The notes below the pieces were generated by a model. The model was not told the origin of the DNA, ran no database searches, and saw only the letters and a list, made by a program, of their open reading frames with translations. From the NCBI GenBank assembly GCA_903828685.1, contig CAIKNB010000164.1, forward strand, positions 1 to 10,961: 10,961 bases of DNA. The letters are read 5' to 3'. Positions 1 to 8,924 of the stretch are shown one piece after another; position 1 is the first letter of the stretch; every line of letters starts with the position of its first letter. Source of the stretch: Candidatus Uhrbacteria bacterium (GTDB lineage: Bacteria > Patescibacteriota > Patescibacteriia > 2-12-FULL-60-25). The translations under genes were made by a program, and so were the position numbers.

Positions 1-20
1 ACGGCGCGCCGTGCCCCTAC
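1..20. repeat. Right part of a GC-rich palindromic (REP-like) element inside prmC
   Basis: Bases 1-12 (acggcgcgccgt) are a perfect 12-bp palindrome, and bases 11-20 read gtgcccctac. If the symmetry continues leftwards, the full element would be a 28-bp palindrome bounded by GTAGGGGC and GCCCCTAC, with 8 bases lying outside the window. It is read in frame by prmC, giving RRAVPL directly before the LIIVANLPY strand. A related palindrome starting with GTAGGGGC occurs in gyrB at 7870-7893. The left half is inferred, not seen. Confidence 0.55.
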
Positions 21-337
21 TTATCATTGTCGCTAATCTCCCCTATCTGCCAACGAGCGATAAGAAAAAACTCGCACCCGATGTCACCAAGTTCGAGCCG
101 TCCATTGCTCTGTTTTCCGGACGCGATGGCTTGGCGTTGATAACAAAGTTGTTGACACAAATTTCCAAGAACCTGAAACCACTCGGCTTCAAGCGGGCTC
201 ATCTCTATTTCGAATTCGATCCGCCGCAAACCGCGAAGCTGAAAAAACTAGCCAAGGGATTCTTCCCTCAAGCGCAAATAAAAATCTACAAGGATTTAGC
301 CAAGCGCAATCGCGTGCTGGAGATCAAATTCACGTGA
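2..337 (+). CDS. prmC: Peptide chain release factor N5-glutamine methyltransferase, C-terminal part (5' end outside window)
   Basis: This is the C-terminal 111 residues of a HemK/PrmC-type SAM-dependent methyltransferase. The family methylates the glutamine of the GGQ motif in release factors RF1 and RF2. The sequence shows the substrate-binding motif as NLPY (classically NPPY) about 18 residues in. It is followed by the family pattern EPSIALFSGRDGL, then LKPLGFKRAHLYFEFDPPQ (usually LKPGG..lEIG..Q), and a C-terminal DLAKRNRVLEIK block matching the D-x-R-x-R-V ending of PrmC. The reading frame is open to the left edge, so the N-terminal and SAM-binding regions lie outside. The first visible residues, RRAVPL, are encoded by a palindromic repeat (see separate entry). 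The stop codon overlaps that of murA, which converges on it. KsgA-type RNA methyltransferases also carry NLPY, but the rest of this sequence fits PrmC better. Confidence 0.85.
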   Translation, partial: RRAVPLLIIVANLPYLPTSDKKKLAPDVTKFEPSIALFSGRDGLALITKLLTQISKNLKPLGFKRAHLYFEFDPPQTAKLKKLAKGFFPQAQIKIYKDLAKRNRVLEIKFT

Positions 338-1640
338 CTTTGATTTCGGCTCCCAGCTTCTTCAGTTTCCCTACGATATCTTCGTATCCCCGTTCGATTA
401 TCTCGACATTAGTGATGCGCGATTCGCCTTGCGCCACCAGCGCGGCGATGAGATAGCTGAAGCCGGCGCGCAGATCCGGGATGCGGATGTCCGCGGCTTT
501 GAGCGGCGTGGGTCCCACGATGATGGCGCTGTGCCGGTAGTCGCGGTTTTGGTAGCGGCACGGTTTGGAACCCAGACATTCTTTATGCAATTGAATGTTG
601 GCGCCCATCTGGCGTAGCGCATCGGTGTAGCCAAAGCGGTCTTCATATACGGTTTCGTGCACGACCGAAACGCCGTGCGCCTGGGTCAAGAGCATGACGA
701 ACGGCTGCTGCCAGTCGGTCATGAAACCCGGATGCACGTCCGTCTCCAAAGCGATGGCTTCGAGTTTGTCCGCGCTCTTGAACAGGATGCCGTCTTCCAG
801 GATCTCGAACGGCACACCCACGCGGCGCAGGGCGTTCAGATACGAGATCATGGTGGCTTGTTCGGCGCCGCGCACAAAAATCTCGCCATGCGTCAAAGCA
901 GCCACGGCCGCAAAAGATGCGGCCTCGATGCGGTCCGGCAGCACACGGTGCTTGGCGCCATGCAGTTTGTCCACGCCTTCGATCACCCACGTGCGGTTGA
1001 CCTCAAGCCGGATGATGGCGCCCATGGCTTGCAGCAGCATGGCCAGGTCTTCGATCTCCGGTTCGATGGCTGCATTGCGGATTATGGTCGTGCCCTGGGC
1101 CAGGACCGCGGATAGCATCACGTTTTCCGTGGCGCCGACTGACGGGAACGGCAATTCGATGACCGCGCCTTTGAGCCGCTTGGCATGCGCCTTGTACACG
1201 CTGTCGTCACAGGTGATTTCCGCCCCCATGGTCTTCAATGCCTCAAGATGGAAATCCACCGGACGCGCGCCGATGATGCAGCCGCCAAGCGACGGGATCA
1301 CAGCTTCTTTGAAACGATGCAACAGCGGTCCTAGGAATAGGATGGGGATGCGGTTCTTGCGGCTGAAAGCCGCCGACACTTCATGCGACGTCACGCCTGA
1401 TGCATCAACCGTGACGTGGCCGTTGTTCGATTCTATCTTGGCGCCCAAGTCGCGCAGCATCTCGAGCGTGACTTCCACGTCCCCGATCTGCGGCACGTTA
1501 TCGAGCTCGACTTTTTCGTCCGTCAAAAGACAAGCCACCAATTCCTTGGTCGCCGCGTTCTTAGCACCTGAAACACGCACCTCGCCTTTGAGCGGAATGC
1601 CGCCGGTTATCAAATACGCCCTTTCGTTTTTAGTCTCCAT
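330..1640 (-). CDS. murA: UDP-N-acetylglucosamine 1-carboxyvinyltransferase MurA
   Basis: This cytoplasmic enzyme catalyses the first committed step of peptidoglycan synthesis: transfer of enolpyruvate from PEP to UDP-GlcNAc. The 436-residue length is usual for the EPSP-synthase-like two-domain fold. Visible landmarks are SGAKNAA with Lys27 (E. coli Lys22), the active-site loop GGCIIGARPVD with Cys121 and Arg126 (E. coli Cys115, Arg120), HPGFMTDWQQPF with the catalytic Asp (E. coli Asp305), and IPDLRAG with the PEP-binding Arg (E. coli Arg397). The catalytic Cys, rather than Asp, predicts fosfomycin sensitivity of the enzyme. The ATG at 1640 is chosen because the family N-terminus (YLITGGIPLKGEVRVSGAKN) follows directly. 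The gene lies 36 bp after the DUF3048 gene, with a possible promoter in that gap. Its TGA stop overlaps the prmC stop on the other strand. Confidence 0.97.
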   Translation of the reverse strand: METKNERAYLITGGIPLKGEVRVSGAKNAATKELVACLLTDEKVELDNVPQIGDVEVTLEMLRDLGAKIESNNGHVTVDASGVTSHEVSAAFSRKNRIPILFLGPLLHRFKEAVIPSLGGCIIGARPVDFHLEALKTMGAEITCDDSVYKAHAKRLKGAVIELPFPSVGATENVMLSAVLAQGTTIIRNAAIEPEIEDLAMLLQAMGAIIRLEVNRTWVIEGVDKLHGAKHRVLPDRIEAASFAAVAALTHGEIFVRGAEQATMISYLNALRRVGVPFEILEDGILFKSADKLEAIALETDVHPGFMTDWQQPFVMLLTQAHGVSVVHETVYEDRFGYTDALRQMGANIQLHKECLGSKPCRYQNRDYRHSAIIVGPTPLKAADIRIPDLRAGFSYLIAALVAQGESRITNVEIIERGYEDIVGKLKKLGAEIKVT

Positions 1641-1646
1641 GTTTGA

Positions 1647-1675
1647 ATCTTAGCGCAGCTGCCGCGCCTTTCCAA
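1647..1675 (-). promoter_or_regulatory. Candidate sigma-70-type promoter of murA, predicted leaderless
   Basis: On the minus strand, TTGGAA (1670-1675), a 17-bp spacer and TAAGAT (1647-1652) lie upstream of murA. Only 6 nt separate the -10 element from the ATG, so the expected start of transcription falls on or next to the start codon. No Shine-Dalgarno sequence is present. Each hexamer matches the consensus at 4 of 6 positions, so this is a moderate call. Confidence 0.4.
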
Positions 1676-1676
1676 A

Positions 1677-2816
1677 CTACTCGGCGCCCGAGGCCGTAGA
1701 AGTCGCGTCCGCGGTGCTGTTCGCCGTGCTGCCAAGCTGGACTTCCACCCACGTGGTCCCGCGGTCAAACAATGCATCCGTGCCGTCCAAAGTCTCAAAG
1801 TAAAAGTTGCTTCCGGCGGAGCGTGTCCACACCAGCTCGTGCGCCGTGCCGTCGCGGTATAGCGTAGCCTTGCCTCTGCCCGTAGTGCGGATGTGCAGCC
1901 GACCTTCGCTGTCAGTGACTTGTCCGTCCGTCTCCAACACCACCACGTTCTTGGCGCGCACCACGCTGCCGTCCGCGTCTTTCTGCAAGTCGCCGGCTTG
2001 GTGCCGTTCATAGACGTTATCTGCCCGGACATAAGTCCACGACACGTCATATGCTCCGCCATACGGCAGCGTCGGACCGTCTTCGTTTCCGCGCACCGTA
2101 CTCGTGGCGCTCGTGAGCGCATCATCACCTTTATAATGCCAGCCGTTGAAGTGTCCCTGTTTGAATTTTTTGGCCACCGCGGCTTCATGCAGCAGATCGG
2201 TCCGCGTCAAAACGTTGTGTGGAGCATCGAGCTTGGCCGTGCGCCAAAAATATTTCCCGTTAGTGAACTCGTTCAGGTCGCGCAAAGACGACATGCCGTT
2301 GATTTTATCCAGTGCTTCCGGACTGCCGCCCACATGCGCATACACGGCGCTGAAGGCATTAGCCAAATCCACAAAATACGGGCGGGCGCTGCGGACAGGA
2401 CCGATGGCGTCAACAGTGGTCGTCGCATCGAACACCAGCATGTAACGCGTGATGCCGCCTTCCACCGGAAACTCAAACGCCAGGTTGGCTTTGGCTGGAC
2501 CCGTAAGCGGACGCGCCGCGGTTTCGTTCTCCACCATGACCGCATAAGCCTGGAGCTGTGCCTGATCCGGCGGCACTAAGATGCCGTCGAGCGCGCGCGA
2601 CACCATGGCAGAAGTGGTGGTTGTAACCTGGATATCTTCCGGGGTCACGACCGGAGTTAGCGCTTTCGGCTCTTTCCGTCCCACTCCGGATACCGCGTAC
2701 CAGATTAGGCCAGCGGTCACCAACAACAACAAAACGGCCCCGAACAGCAATACTGGCCAGGACCGTTTGATGAATGTTTCTATGGGAATTTTTACACGGT
2801 GCGAAGTCTCTTCCAT
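1677..2816 (-). CDS. Membrane-anchored DUF3048 (YerB-like) protein
   Basis: This 379-residue protein has a short cytoplasmic N-terminus, one transmembrane helix at about residues 20-43, a Thr/Pro-rich linker to about 85, and a large extracytoplasmic part. The DUF3048 N-terminal signature is clear: YAVMVENETAARPLTG from residue 91, then FEFPVEGGITRYMLVFD, GPVRSARPYFVDLA, and AHVGGSPEAL. Further family motifs are YFWR and APHNVLT, followed by a C-terminal domain rich in beta strands. The B. subtilis relative YerB is a lipoprotein of unknown biochemical function; here a membrane helix replaces a lipobox. The gene starts 8 bp after the L25 stop, so the two are probably co-transcribed. Residues after about 362 form a Ser/Thr/Ala-rich tail. 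A role in the envelope is inferred only from location. Confidence 0.88.
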   Translation of the reverse strand: MEETSHRVKIPIETFIKRSWPVLLFGAVLLLLVTAGLIWYAVSGVGRKEPKALTPVVTPEDIQVTTTTSAMVSRALDGILVPPDQAQLQAYAVMVENETAARPLTGPAKANLAFEFPVEGGITRYMLVFDATTTVDAIGPVRSARPYFVDLANAFSAVYAHVGGSPEALDKINGMSSLRDLNEFTNGKYFWRTAKLDAPHNVLTRTDLLHEAAVAKKFKQGHFNGWHYKGDDALTSATSTVRGNEDGPTLPYGGAYDVSWTYVRADNVYERHQAGDLQKDADGSVVRAKNVVVLETDGQVTDSEGRLHIRTTGRGKATLYRDGTAHELVWTRSAGSNFYFETLDGTDALFDRGTTWVEVQLGSTANSTADATSTASGAE

Positions 2817-2824
2817 GGCTGTCT

Positions 2825-3505
2825 TTATTCAGCGGCCTTGGCCTCTTCGGCTTTCTTGGCTTCTTCTTCAGCCTTCTTTTCTTCAGCCTCGGTCTTGATG
2901 GAGCTTACGTCGCGCGCTTCGCCTTCTTCAAGCTTCTTGAGCTGCTCTTCGGTCAGCGGCGCGGCAACTGTGGCGACGGTCGCGGTCGCTTCATCCAAAG
3001 CCACTACGCCCTTTGGCAGATTCAGGTCGGCGATGGTGATGGAATCTTCGAATGTTGCGAGCTTGGCGATATCCACTATGATCTCATGCGGCAAATCGGC
3101 AGGCAGACATTTGACCTCTACCGTATCCATGCTCTGCACCAGCGTACCGGCCATTTCTTTGACCGCTTTGGATTCACCGATCAGCTTGATCGGCACTTCG
3201 ACTTCCAGCTCTTCATCCATGCGAATCTGGTACAAATCAACATGCACGGGTTTCATGGAAATAGGATGCACTTGCACGGCTTTGATCAGCACTTTAACCG
3301 GGGTGGCTTGATCCAAAGTCAAATCCACCAACGAAGAACCGCCGGCTTCGCGCAAGATCTTACGGAAGTCCGAGGCGTTGAGCTGGATGTTGTGGGAATC
3401 CAAATTATGGCCGTAAATAACCGCTGGGATGAGGCCTTCATCCATGACATGTTTGGCGCGGCGGCCTGTAGCCGTTCTATTTGTGGCCGTGAGTACGTAA
3501 GGCAT
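2825..3505 (-). CDS. rplY: Large-subunit ribosomal protein bL25, CTC (two-domain) form
   Basis: This is a 5S rRNA-binding protein of the large ribosomal subunit. The N-terminal L25 domain (about 1-92) shows YVLTATNRTATGRRAKHVMDEGLIPAVIYG, close to the family pattern of 'R...GK..+R.LR..G.iPaViYG', and ends with HPISMKPVHVDLYQI. The second, CTC/TL5-type domain (about 93-188) contains EVPIKLIGESKAVKEMAGTL and LPADLPHEIIVDIAKL. The last 35 residues form a Lys/Glu/Ala-rich, highly charged tail, common in long L25 proteins. At 226 residues it belongs to the long form rather than the short E. coli form. No Shine-Dalgarno sequence precedes the ATG. It sits between the Cys-rich protein (41 bp upstream) and the DUF3048 gene (8 bp downstream), suggesting one transcript. 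Confidence 0.95.
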   Translation of the reverse strand: MPYVLTATNRTATGRRAKHVMDEGLIPAVIYGHNLDSHNIQLNASDFRKILREAGGSSLVDLTLDQATPVKVLIKAVQVHPISMKPVHVDLYQIRMDEELEVEVPIKLIGESKAVKEMAGTLVQSMDTVEVKCLPADLPHEIIVDIAKLATFEDSITIADLNLPKGVVALDEATATVATVAAPLTEEQLKKLEEGEARDVSSIKTEAEEKKAEEEAKKAEEAKAAE

Positions 3506-3546
3506 AGTAAAAACTGGTGGTTAGATGTGGCGGAAGGATACGTTTT

Positions 3547-3879
3547 TCAGGCTTTCTTGTCAAGCAGGCGGGCGCACCAGGCGCAGCTATCCTGCTCCAG
3601 GACCCGGTGTGCGGCGATGCATTCATCGGATGAGACCGCTGGCAGCTCGGCAAAACGCAAGGCGTCTTGGATTTCCAGATCCGTCACCAACCCGACCGAA
3701 CTGATGTTCCCCGAGGTCTCCATGATCACAGCCAGAACCGCATGGCCGCAATCCGTGCATGTGCAATGGAACAGCCTGGTCGGACCTTTCTCCCCCAGCT
3801 GCCGGATTTCCGACGTGGCATAAGCGGCGTGGCACAGCGGACAGTGTCCTAATATTTTTTGCGGGTTGGCGTTATCCAT
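3547..3879 (-). CDS. Small Cys-rich, zinc-ribbon-like protein of unknown function
   Basis: This 110-residue soluble protein has a CPLCH motif at Cys13-Cys16 and CTCTDCG at Cys39/41/44, a spacing typical of a treble-clef or zinc-ribbon knuckle pair. A strand-rich stretch, AVLAVIMETSGNISSVGLVTDLEIQDA, follows at about 48-74. Two more Cys (CAWC, 99-102) lie near the C-terminus, with a lone Cys87. The CxxC pairs point to one structural zinc site and perhaps a second. I do not know a characterised member, although the arrangement resembles short uncharacterised proteins I associate with Parcubacteria genomes (recollection, not checked). It lies just upstream of L25 in the same direction and has a candidate promoter of its own, so L25 may depend on that promoter. 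Function in translation or nucleic-acid binding would be a guess from context. Confidence 0.8.
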   Translation of the reverse strand: MDNANPQKILGHCPLCHAAYATSEIRQLGEKGPTRLFHCTCTDCGHAVLAVIMETSGNISSVGLVTDLEIQDALRFAELPAVSSDECIAAHRVLEQDSCAWCARLLDKKA

Positions 3880-3885
3880 ATCTCA

Positions 3886-3914
3886 ATCCTACAACCGAGG
3901 TGCCGCGGATGCAA
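3886..3914 (-). promoter_or_regulatory. Candidate promoter of the Cys-rich protein/L25 unit, predicted leaderless
   Basis: On the minus strand, TTGCAT (3909-3914), a 17-bp spacer and TAGGAT (3886-3891) are followed by 6 nt and then the ATG at 3879. This is the same distance as in front of murA. The -35 is weak (3 of 6) and the -10 matches 4 of 6. It would start the transcript at the start codon, consistent with the missing Shine-Dalgarno sequence. Confidence 0.35.
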
Positions 3915-3939
3915 TGGGTAAAATGGATGCACGGCGCGT

Positions 3940-5040
3940 TCAACCGTTGTTGCCGCTGTGCACGCAAACCGATTCGCCCAAACCCACGATGCAAAACATG
4001 GATAAGACCGAGGTAGCCGCTGCAGACAAAAATGGTAAAGGGATTCCGGTCACCGGCAACACGCCAAGATTCATTCCCGCGCTGACCAGCAGATGGTAGG
4101 CCACGATGGCTGACAAGCAGATGGTCAGGATGCCGGCATAAGCGTTGCCCGCCTGCTGGCCCACGCGCAACAGCCGGCTCAAGAGCAGCCCGAACAAGCC
4201 CAGCACCAGCGCCACGCCCACAAAACCCAACTCCTCCCCCACCACCGCGAACATGAAGTCAGTGGAAGCTTCGGGCAAAAACCGCAGGCGCGCCTGCGAA
4301 CCTTCGCCCACGCCTTTGCCGAACAACCAGCCCGAGCCCACGGCGATGCGCGCCTGCGCCACGTTATACGAAGCGCCATACGGATCGATCGAAGGATTGA
4401 TGAACGACGTGATGCGGTCGCGCTGGTAGGGCTTGAGGCCCACGGTCCACAATACCGAAAGCAAAACGACCACGCTTAGCGCTCCGATCCACCAGGCATG
4501 CCGCGGCAAACCGCAAAACAACACAGCCGCTCCCCACATGGCCATGAGCACCGTGGCCGAACCCAAGTCCGGCTGCAGCATGGTAGGTATGACGTAAGCT
4601 CCGGTAGCCAGCGCGCTGCCTAAAAAAGCGGTCCAGCCCAAACGCTTGTGCGCATGCCTTCCGAGATACGCTGCCAAAAAAAGCGCGAGCGCGACTTTGG
4701 CTGGCTCCACGGGTTGGAAGGACAGCGCGCCGACCGTGAACCAGCGACCGCCGCCATGGCTCGAAGTTCCGACGACTAAAGCCAAGAGCAGCAAACCCAA
4801 GCACACCAAATACAGAGGCAATGCCACGGAACGGATCTGCCGGTAATCCAGCCAAGCCAGTCCGGCCACCAAAGCCAGACCCAAAGCAGCGGCCAGAAGC
4901 TGTTTGTAGAATTGGAAAAAACCTTCGCCGCGCGAGATATTGATGCCGTAGATGATGAGCAGACCAAGCGAGGTCAAAGACACGGCCGCAAACATGAGCA
5001 GCCAGTCAAAACGGGCGAAGACGTTGAACCAACGATTCAT
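3940..5040 (-). CDS. rodA: SEDS-family peptidoglycan glycosyltransferase, RodA type
   Basis: Polytopic membrane protein of 366 residues with about ten predicted helices. SEDS proteins polymerise lipid II into glycan strands together with a class B PBP, RodA in elongation and FtsW in division. Family blocks seen in order are FQPVEPAKVALALFLA (usually FQPSE.AK), MLQPDLGSATVL, KPYQRDRI, and the long loop SGWLFGKGVGEGSQARLRFLPEASTDFMFAVVGEELGF. That loop contains the essential Asp and the EE pair. MNLGVLPVTGIPLPFLS follows. The loop and the GxLPVTGIPLPF wording fit RodA better than FtsW. Odd: the normally conserved SYGGSS after LPF is SAAATS here. No PBP gene is adjacent in the window. The start lies 21 nt after the T-tract of a strong terminator and no promoter is evident in that gap. 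Confidence 0.9.
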   Translation of the reverse strand: MNRWFNVFARFDWLLMFAAVSLTSLGLLIIYGINISRGEGFFQFYKQLLAAALGLALVAGLAWLDYRQIRSVALPLYLVCLGLLLLALVVGTSSHGGGRWFTVGALSFQPVEPAKVALALFLAAYLGRHAHKRLGWTAFLGSALATGAYVIPTMLQPDLGSATVLMAMWGAAVLFCGLPRHAWWIGALSVVVLLSVLWTVGLKPYQRDRITSFINPSIDPYGASYNVAQARIAVGSGWLFGKGVGEGSQARLRFLPEASTDFMFAVVGEELGFVGVALVLGLFGLLLSRLLRVGQQAGNAYAGILTICLSAIVAYHLLVSAGMNLGVLPVTGIPLPFLSAAATSVLSMFCIVGLGESVCVHSGNNG

Positions 5041-5061
5041 GCGTCACAGCTTGCCATGCGG

Positions 5062-5131
5062 AAAAAAAAGTAGCTAGTAGCTGGTAGCTTGGGGCTGTAA
5101 CCCTAGCTACCAGATGCTAGCTACTAGCTAC
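5062..5131 (-). terminator. Intrinsic terminator built from TAGCTA repeats
   Basis: Read on the minus strand, a long imperfect hairpin is followed directly by eight T (plus-strand A at 5062-5069). The arms are 5070-5094 and 5101-5131, with a loop of about 6-7 nt around 5095-5100. Each arm contains GTAGCTAGTAGC and TGGTAGCT; the arm at 5101-5131 has a 7-nt insertion between these blocks. It begins 4 bp after the stop codon of the membrane-protein gene at 5135-6016, so it should end that transcript before rodA. The arm is unusually long and internally repetitive (TAGCTA units) for a terminator. Confidence 0.85.
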
Positions 5132-5134
5132 TCG

Positions 5135-8184
<3,050 letters not shown>

Positions 8185-8202
8185 GAAACGTTTTGATCGT
8201 GT

Positions 8203-8229
8203 AAGGGCGAGCCTTGTGCTCGTCCTTTT
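8203..8229 (+). terminator. Intrinsic terminator of gyrB
   Basis: GGGCGAGC (8205-8212) pairs with GCTCGTCC (8218-8225) over 8 bp with one G-T pair, and two flanking A-T pairs can extend it. The loop is CTTGT and TTTT follows (8226-8229). It lies about 20 nt after the gyrB stop. The arm begins GTAAGGGCG, close to the GTAGGGGCG start of the palindrome inside gyrB, so it may be a member of the same repeat family. Confidence 0.8.
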
Positions 8230-8234
8230 GATTA

Positions 8235-8263
8235 TTGACGCACTGCTCGATGCGTGTTTAAGT
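8235..8263 (+). promoter_or_regulatory. Weak candidate promoter of the orphan gene
   Basis: TTGACG (8235-8240, 5 of 6) is followed after 17 bp by TTAAGT (8258-8263, 3 of 6). The -35 is good but the -10 is poor. If used, the leader would be about 28 nt and would include the Shine-Dalgarno sequence. Confidence 0.25.
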
Positions 8264-8283
8264 TTCTGCGTACATTTACACAC

Positions 8284-8288
8284 AGGAG
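8284..8288 (+). promoter_or_regulatory. Shine-Dalgarno sequence AGGAG
   Basis: AGGAG ends 9 nt before the ATG at 8298, near-ideal spacing. It fixes the start of the orphan gene and is the only strong ribosome binding site in front of any gene in this window. Confidence 0.75.
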
Positions 8289-8297
8289 TGTGGATCC

Positions 8298-8780
8298 ATG
8301 GCAAATATAATCCTACGGAGATTCTATCTGGTCACCCGAAGCTCTCTCTACATCGCAAGTTTCGATGAAACAGACGGCGTGTGTTTGAAAAAACTCGCCG
8401 GACGGGACAACGCCAAGATCGTAGTCGGTCATTGTTTTACCGGTGAACTGCTGGCGATCACCGATCGGCATGGCGTCTTTCCCTACTTCCAAGACTTCTC
8501 CCATTACTCCTCCGCACGGAAAAATCCGCAGCTGCCCGAGGAAGTGAATACGTTGAACTGGGGAGGTGGAACTTCCCCAACCGTGGCGCTTTTCACCAAC
8601 CAAAAACGCGCCTTCTCGTGTTACCGCGCCAAGAACTTGGCTACACCTGATCCGCGTTGGCGCCCGGAAACGGAAAAGACGTTGGCTGCCATCGGCCGCG
8701 GTCATCCGCGCTTCATTCCTGCTCGAATGCCGGGTCTCCGCATCCGCTTCCCCGAAGCTCAACCGCCTACGGATGTTTGA
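8298..8780 (+). CDS. Hypothetical protein, 160 residues, no family recognised
   Basis: I do not recognise this protein. It appears soluble, with no signal peptide or membrane helix. The N-terminal half (about 1-70) alternates short hydrophobic strands with turns (FYLVTRSSLYIASFD, AKIVVGHCFTGELLAITD, RHGVFPYFQDF), suggesting a small beta-rich domain. The C-terminal half is rich in Pro and Arg, with the ending LRIRFPEAQPPTDV. Three Cys (29, 46, 108) are not arranged as a metal motif. Evidence that it is a real gene: a strong Shine-Dalgarno sequence, an uninterrupted frame of this length, and terminators on both sides. It stands alone between gyrB and the secE cluster, so context says little about its role. 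Confidence 0.7.
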   Translation: MANIILRRFYLVTRSSLYIASFDETDGVCLKKLAGRDNAKIVVGHCFTGELLAITDRHGVFPYFQDFSHYSSARKNPQLPEEVNTLNWGGGTSPTVALFTNQKRAFSCYRAKNLATPDPRWRPETEKTLAAIGRGHPRFIPARMPGLRIRFPEAQPPTDV

Positions 8781-8790
8781 ATCCGTCTCC

Positions 8791-8827
8791 CTTCCCCCGC
8801 CCCTCTTCCGGCCGGGGGAAGTTTGTT
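8791..8827 (+). terminator. Intrinsic terminator after the orphan gene
   Basis: CTTCCCCCG (8791-8799) and CGGGGGAAG (8813-8821) form a perfect 9-bp stem with a 13-nt loop, followed by TTTGTT. It begins 10 nt after the stop codon of the orphan gene and isolates it from the secE promoter immediately downstream. Confidence 0.8.
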
Positions 8828-8839
8828 ATCAGCTCAGCC

Positions 8840-8868
8840 TTGCCAAAAGCAACAAAACCTGCTATTCT
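8840..8868 (+). promoter_or_regulatory. Promoter of the secE-nusG(-rplK) cluster
   Basis: TTGCCA (8840-8845), a 17-bp spacer and TATTCT (8863-8868) are preceded by TG at 8860-8861, giving an extended -10 (TGC-TATTCT). This is the best sigma-70-type promoter in the window. The predicted start is near A8875, with a leader of about 50 nt to the secE ATG. Confidence 0.65.
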
Positions 8869-8876
8869 ACGGCCAT

Positions 8877-8898
8877 AAGCCCTGGGAAGGGGCTTTTT
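8877..8898 (+). other. Hairpin at the predicted 5' end of the secE mRNA
   Basis: AAGCCCT (8877-8883) pairs with GGGGCTT (8889-8895) around the loop GGGAA, with one G-T pair, and is followed by three more T. It looks like a short intrinsic terminator. However, it starts about 2 nt after the predicted transcription start, and a complete terminator for the upstream gene is already present at 8791-8827. A 5' stabilising hairpin or an attenuator are the alternatives. Confidence 0.5.
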
Positions 8899-8924
8899 AA
8901 GAAGAAAAAGAGTAAACTATCCAT

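Noticed and set aside
694..1653. Long plus-strand open frame (319 codons) opposite murA
   Set aside because: It mirrors murA on the other strand, has a composition of Ser/Met/Arg typical of a shadow frame, and murA carries all catalytic motifs.
2774..3823. Plus-strand open frame of 349 codons spanning the DUF3048 start, L25 and the Cys-rich gene
   Set aside because: It runs antisense across three recognisable genes and its translation (Phe/His/Gln-rich) resembles no protein; GC-rich codon bias explains the openness.
3871..3880. TTATCCATA as a DnaA box near gyrB
   Set aside because: It is the antisense of the first codons (ATGGATAAC) of the Cys-rich gene, is single, and no AT-rich origin or dnaA/dnaN gene is nearby.
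8869..8924. Small RNA or tRNA gene between the secE promoter and secE
   Set aside because: The only structure is a single 7-bp hairpin; no cloverleaf or T-loop sequence (GTTCGANNC-like) is present.
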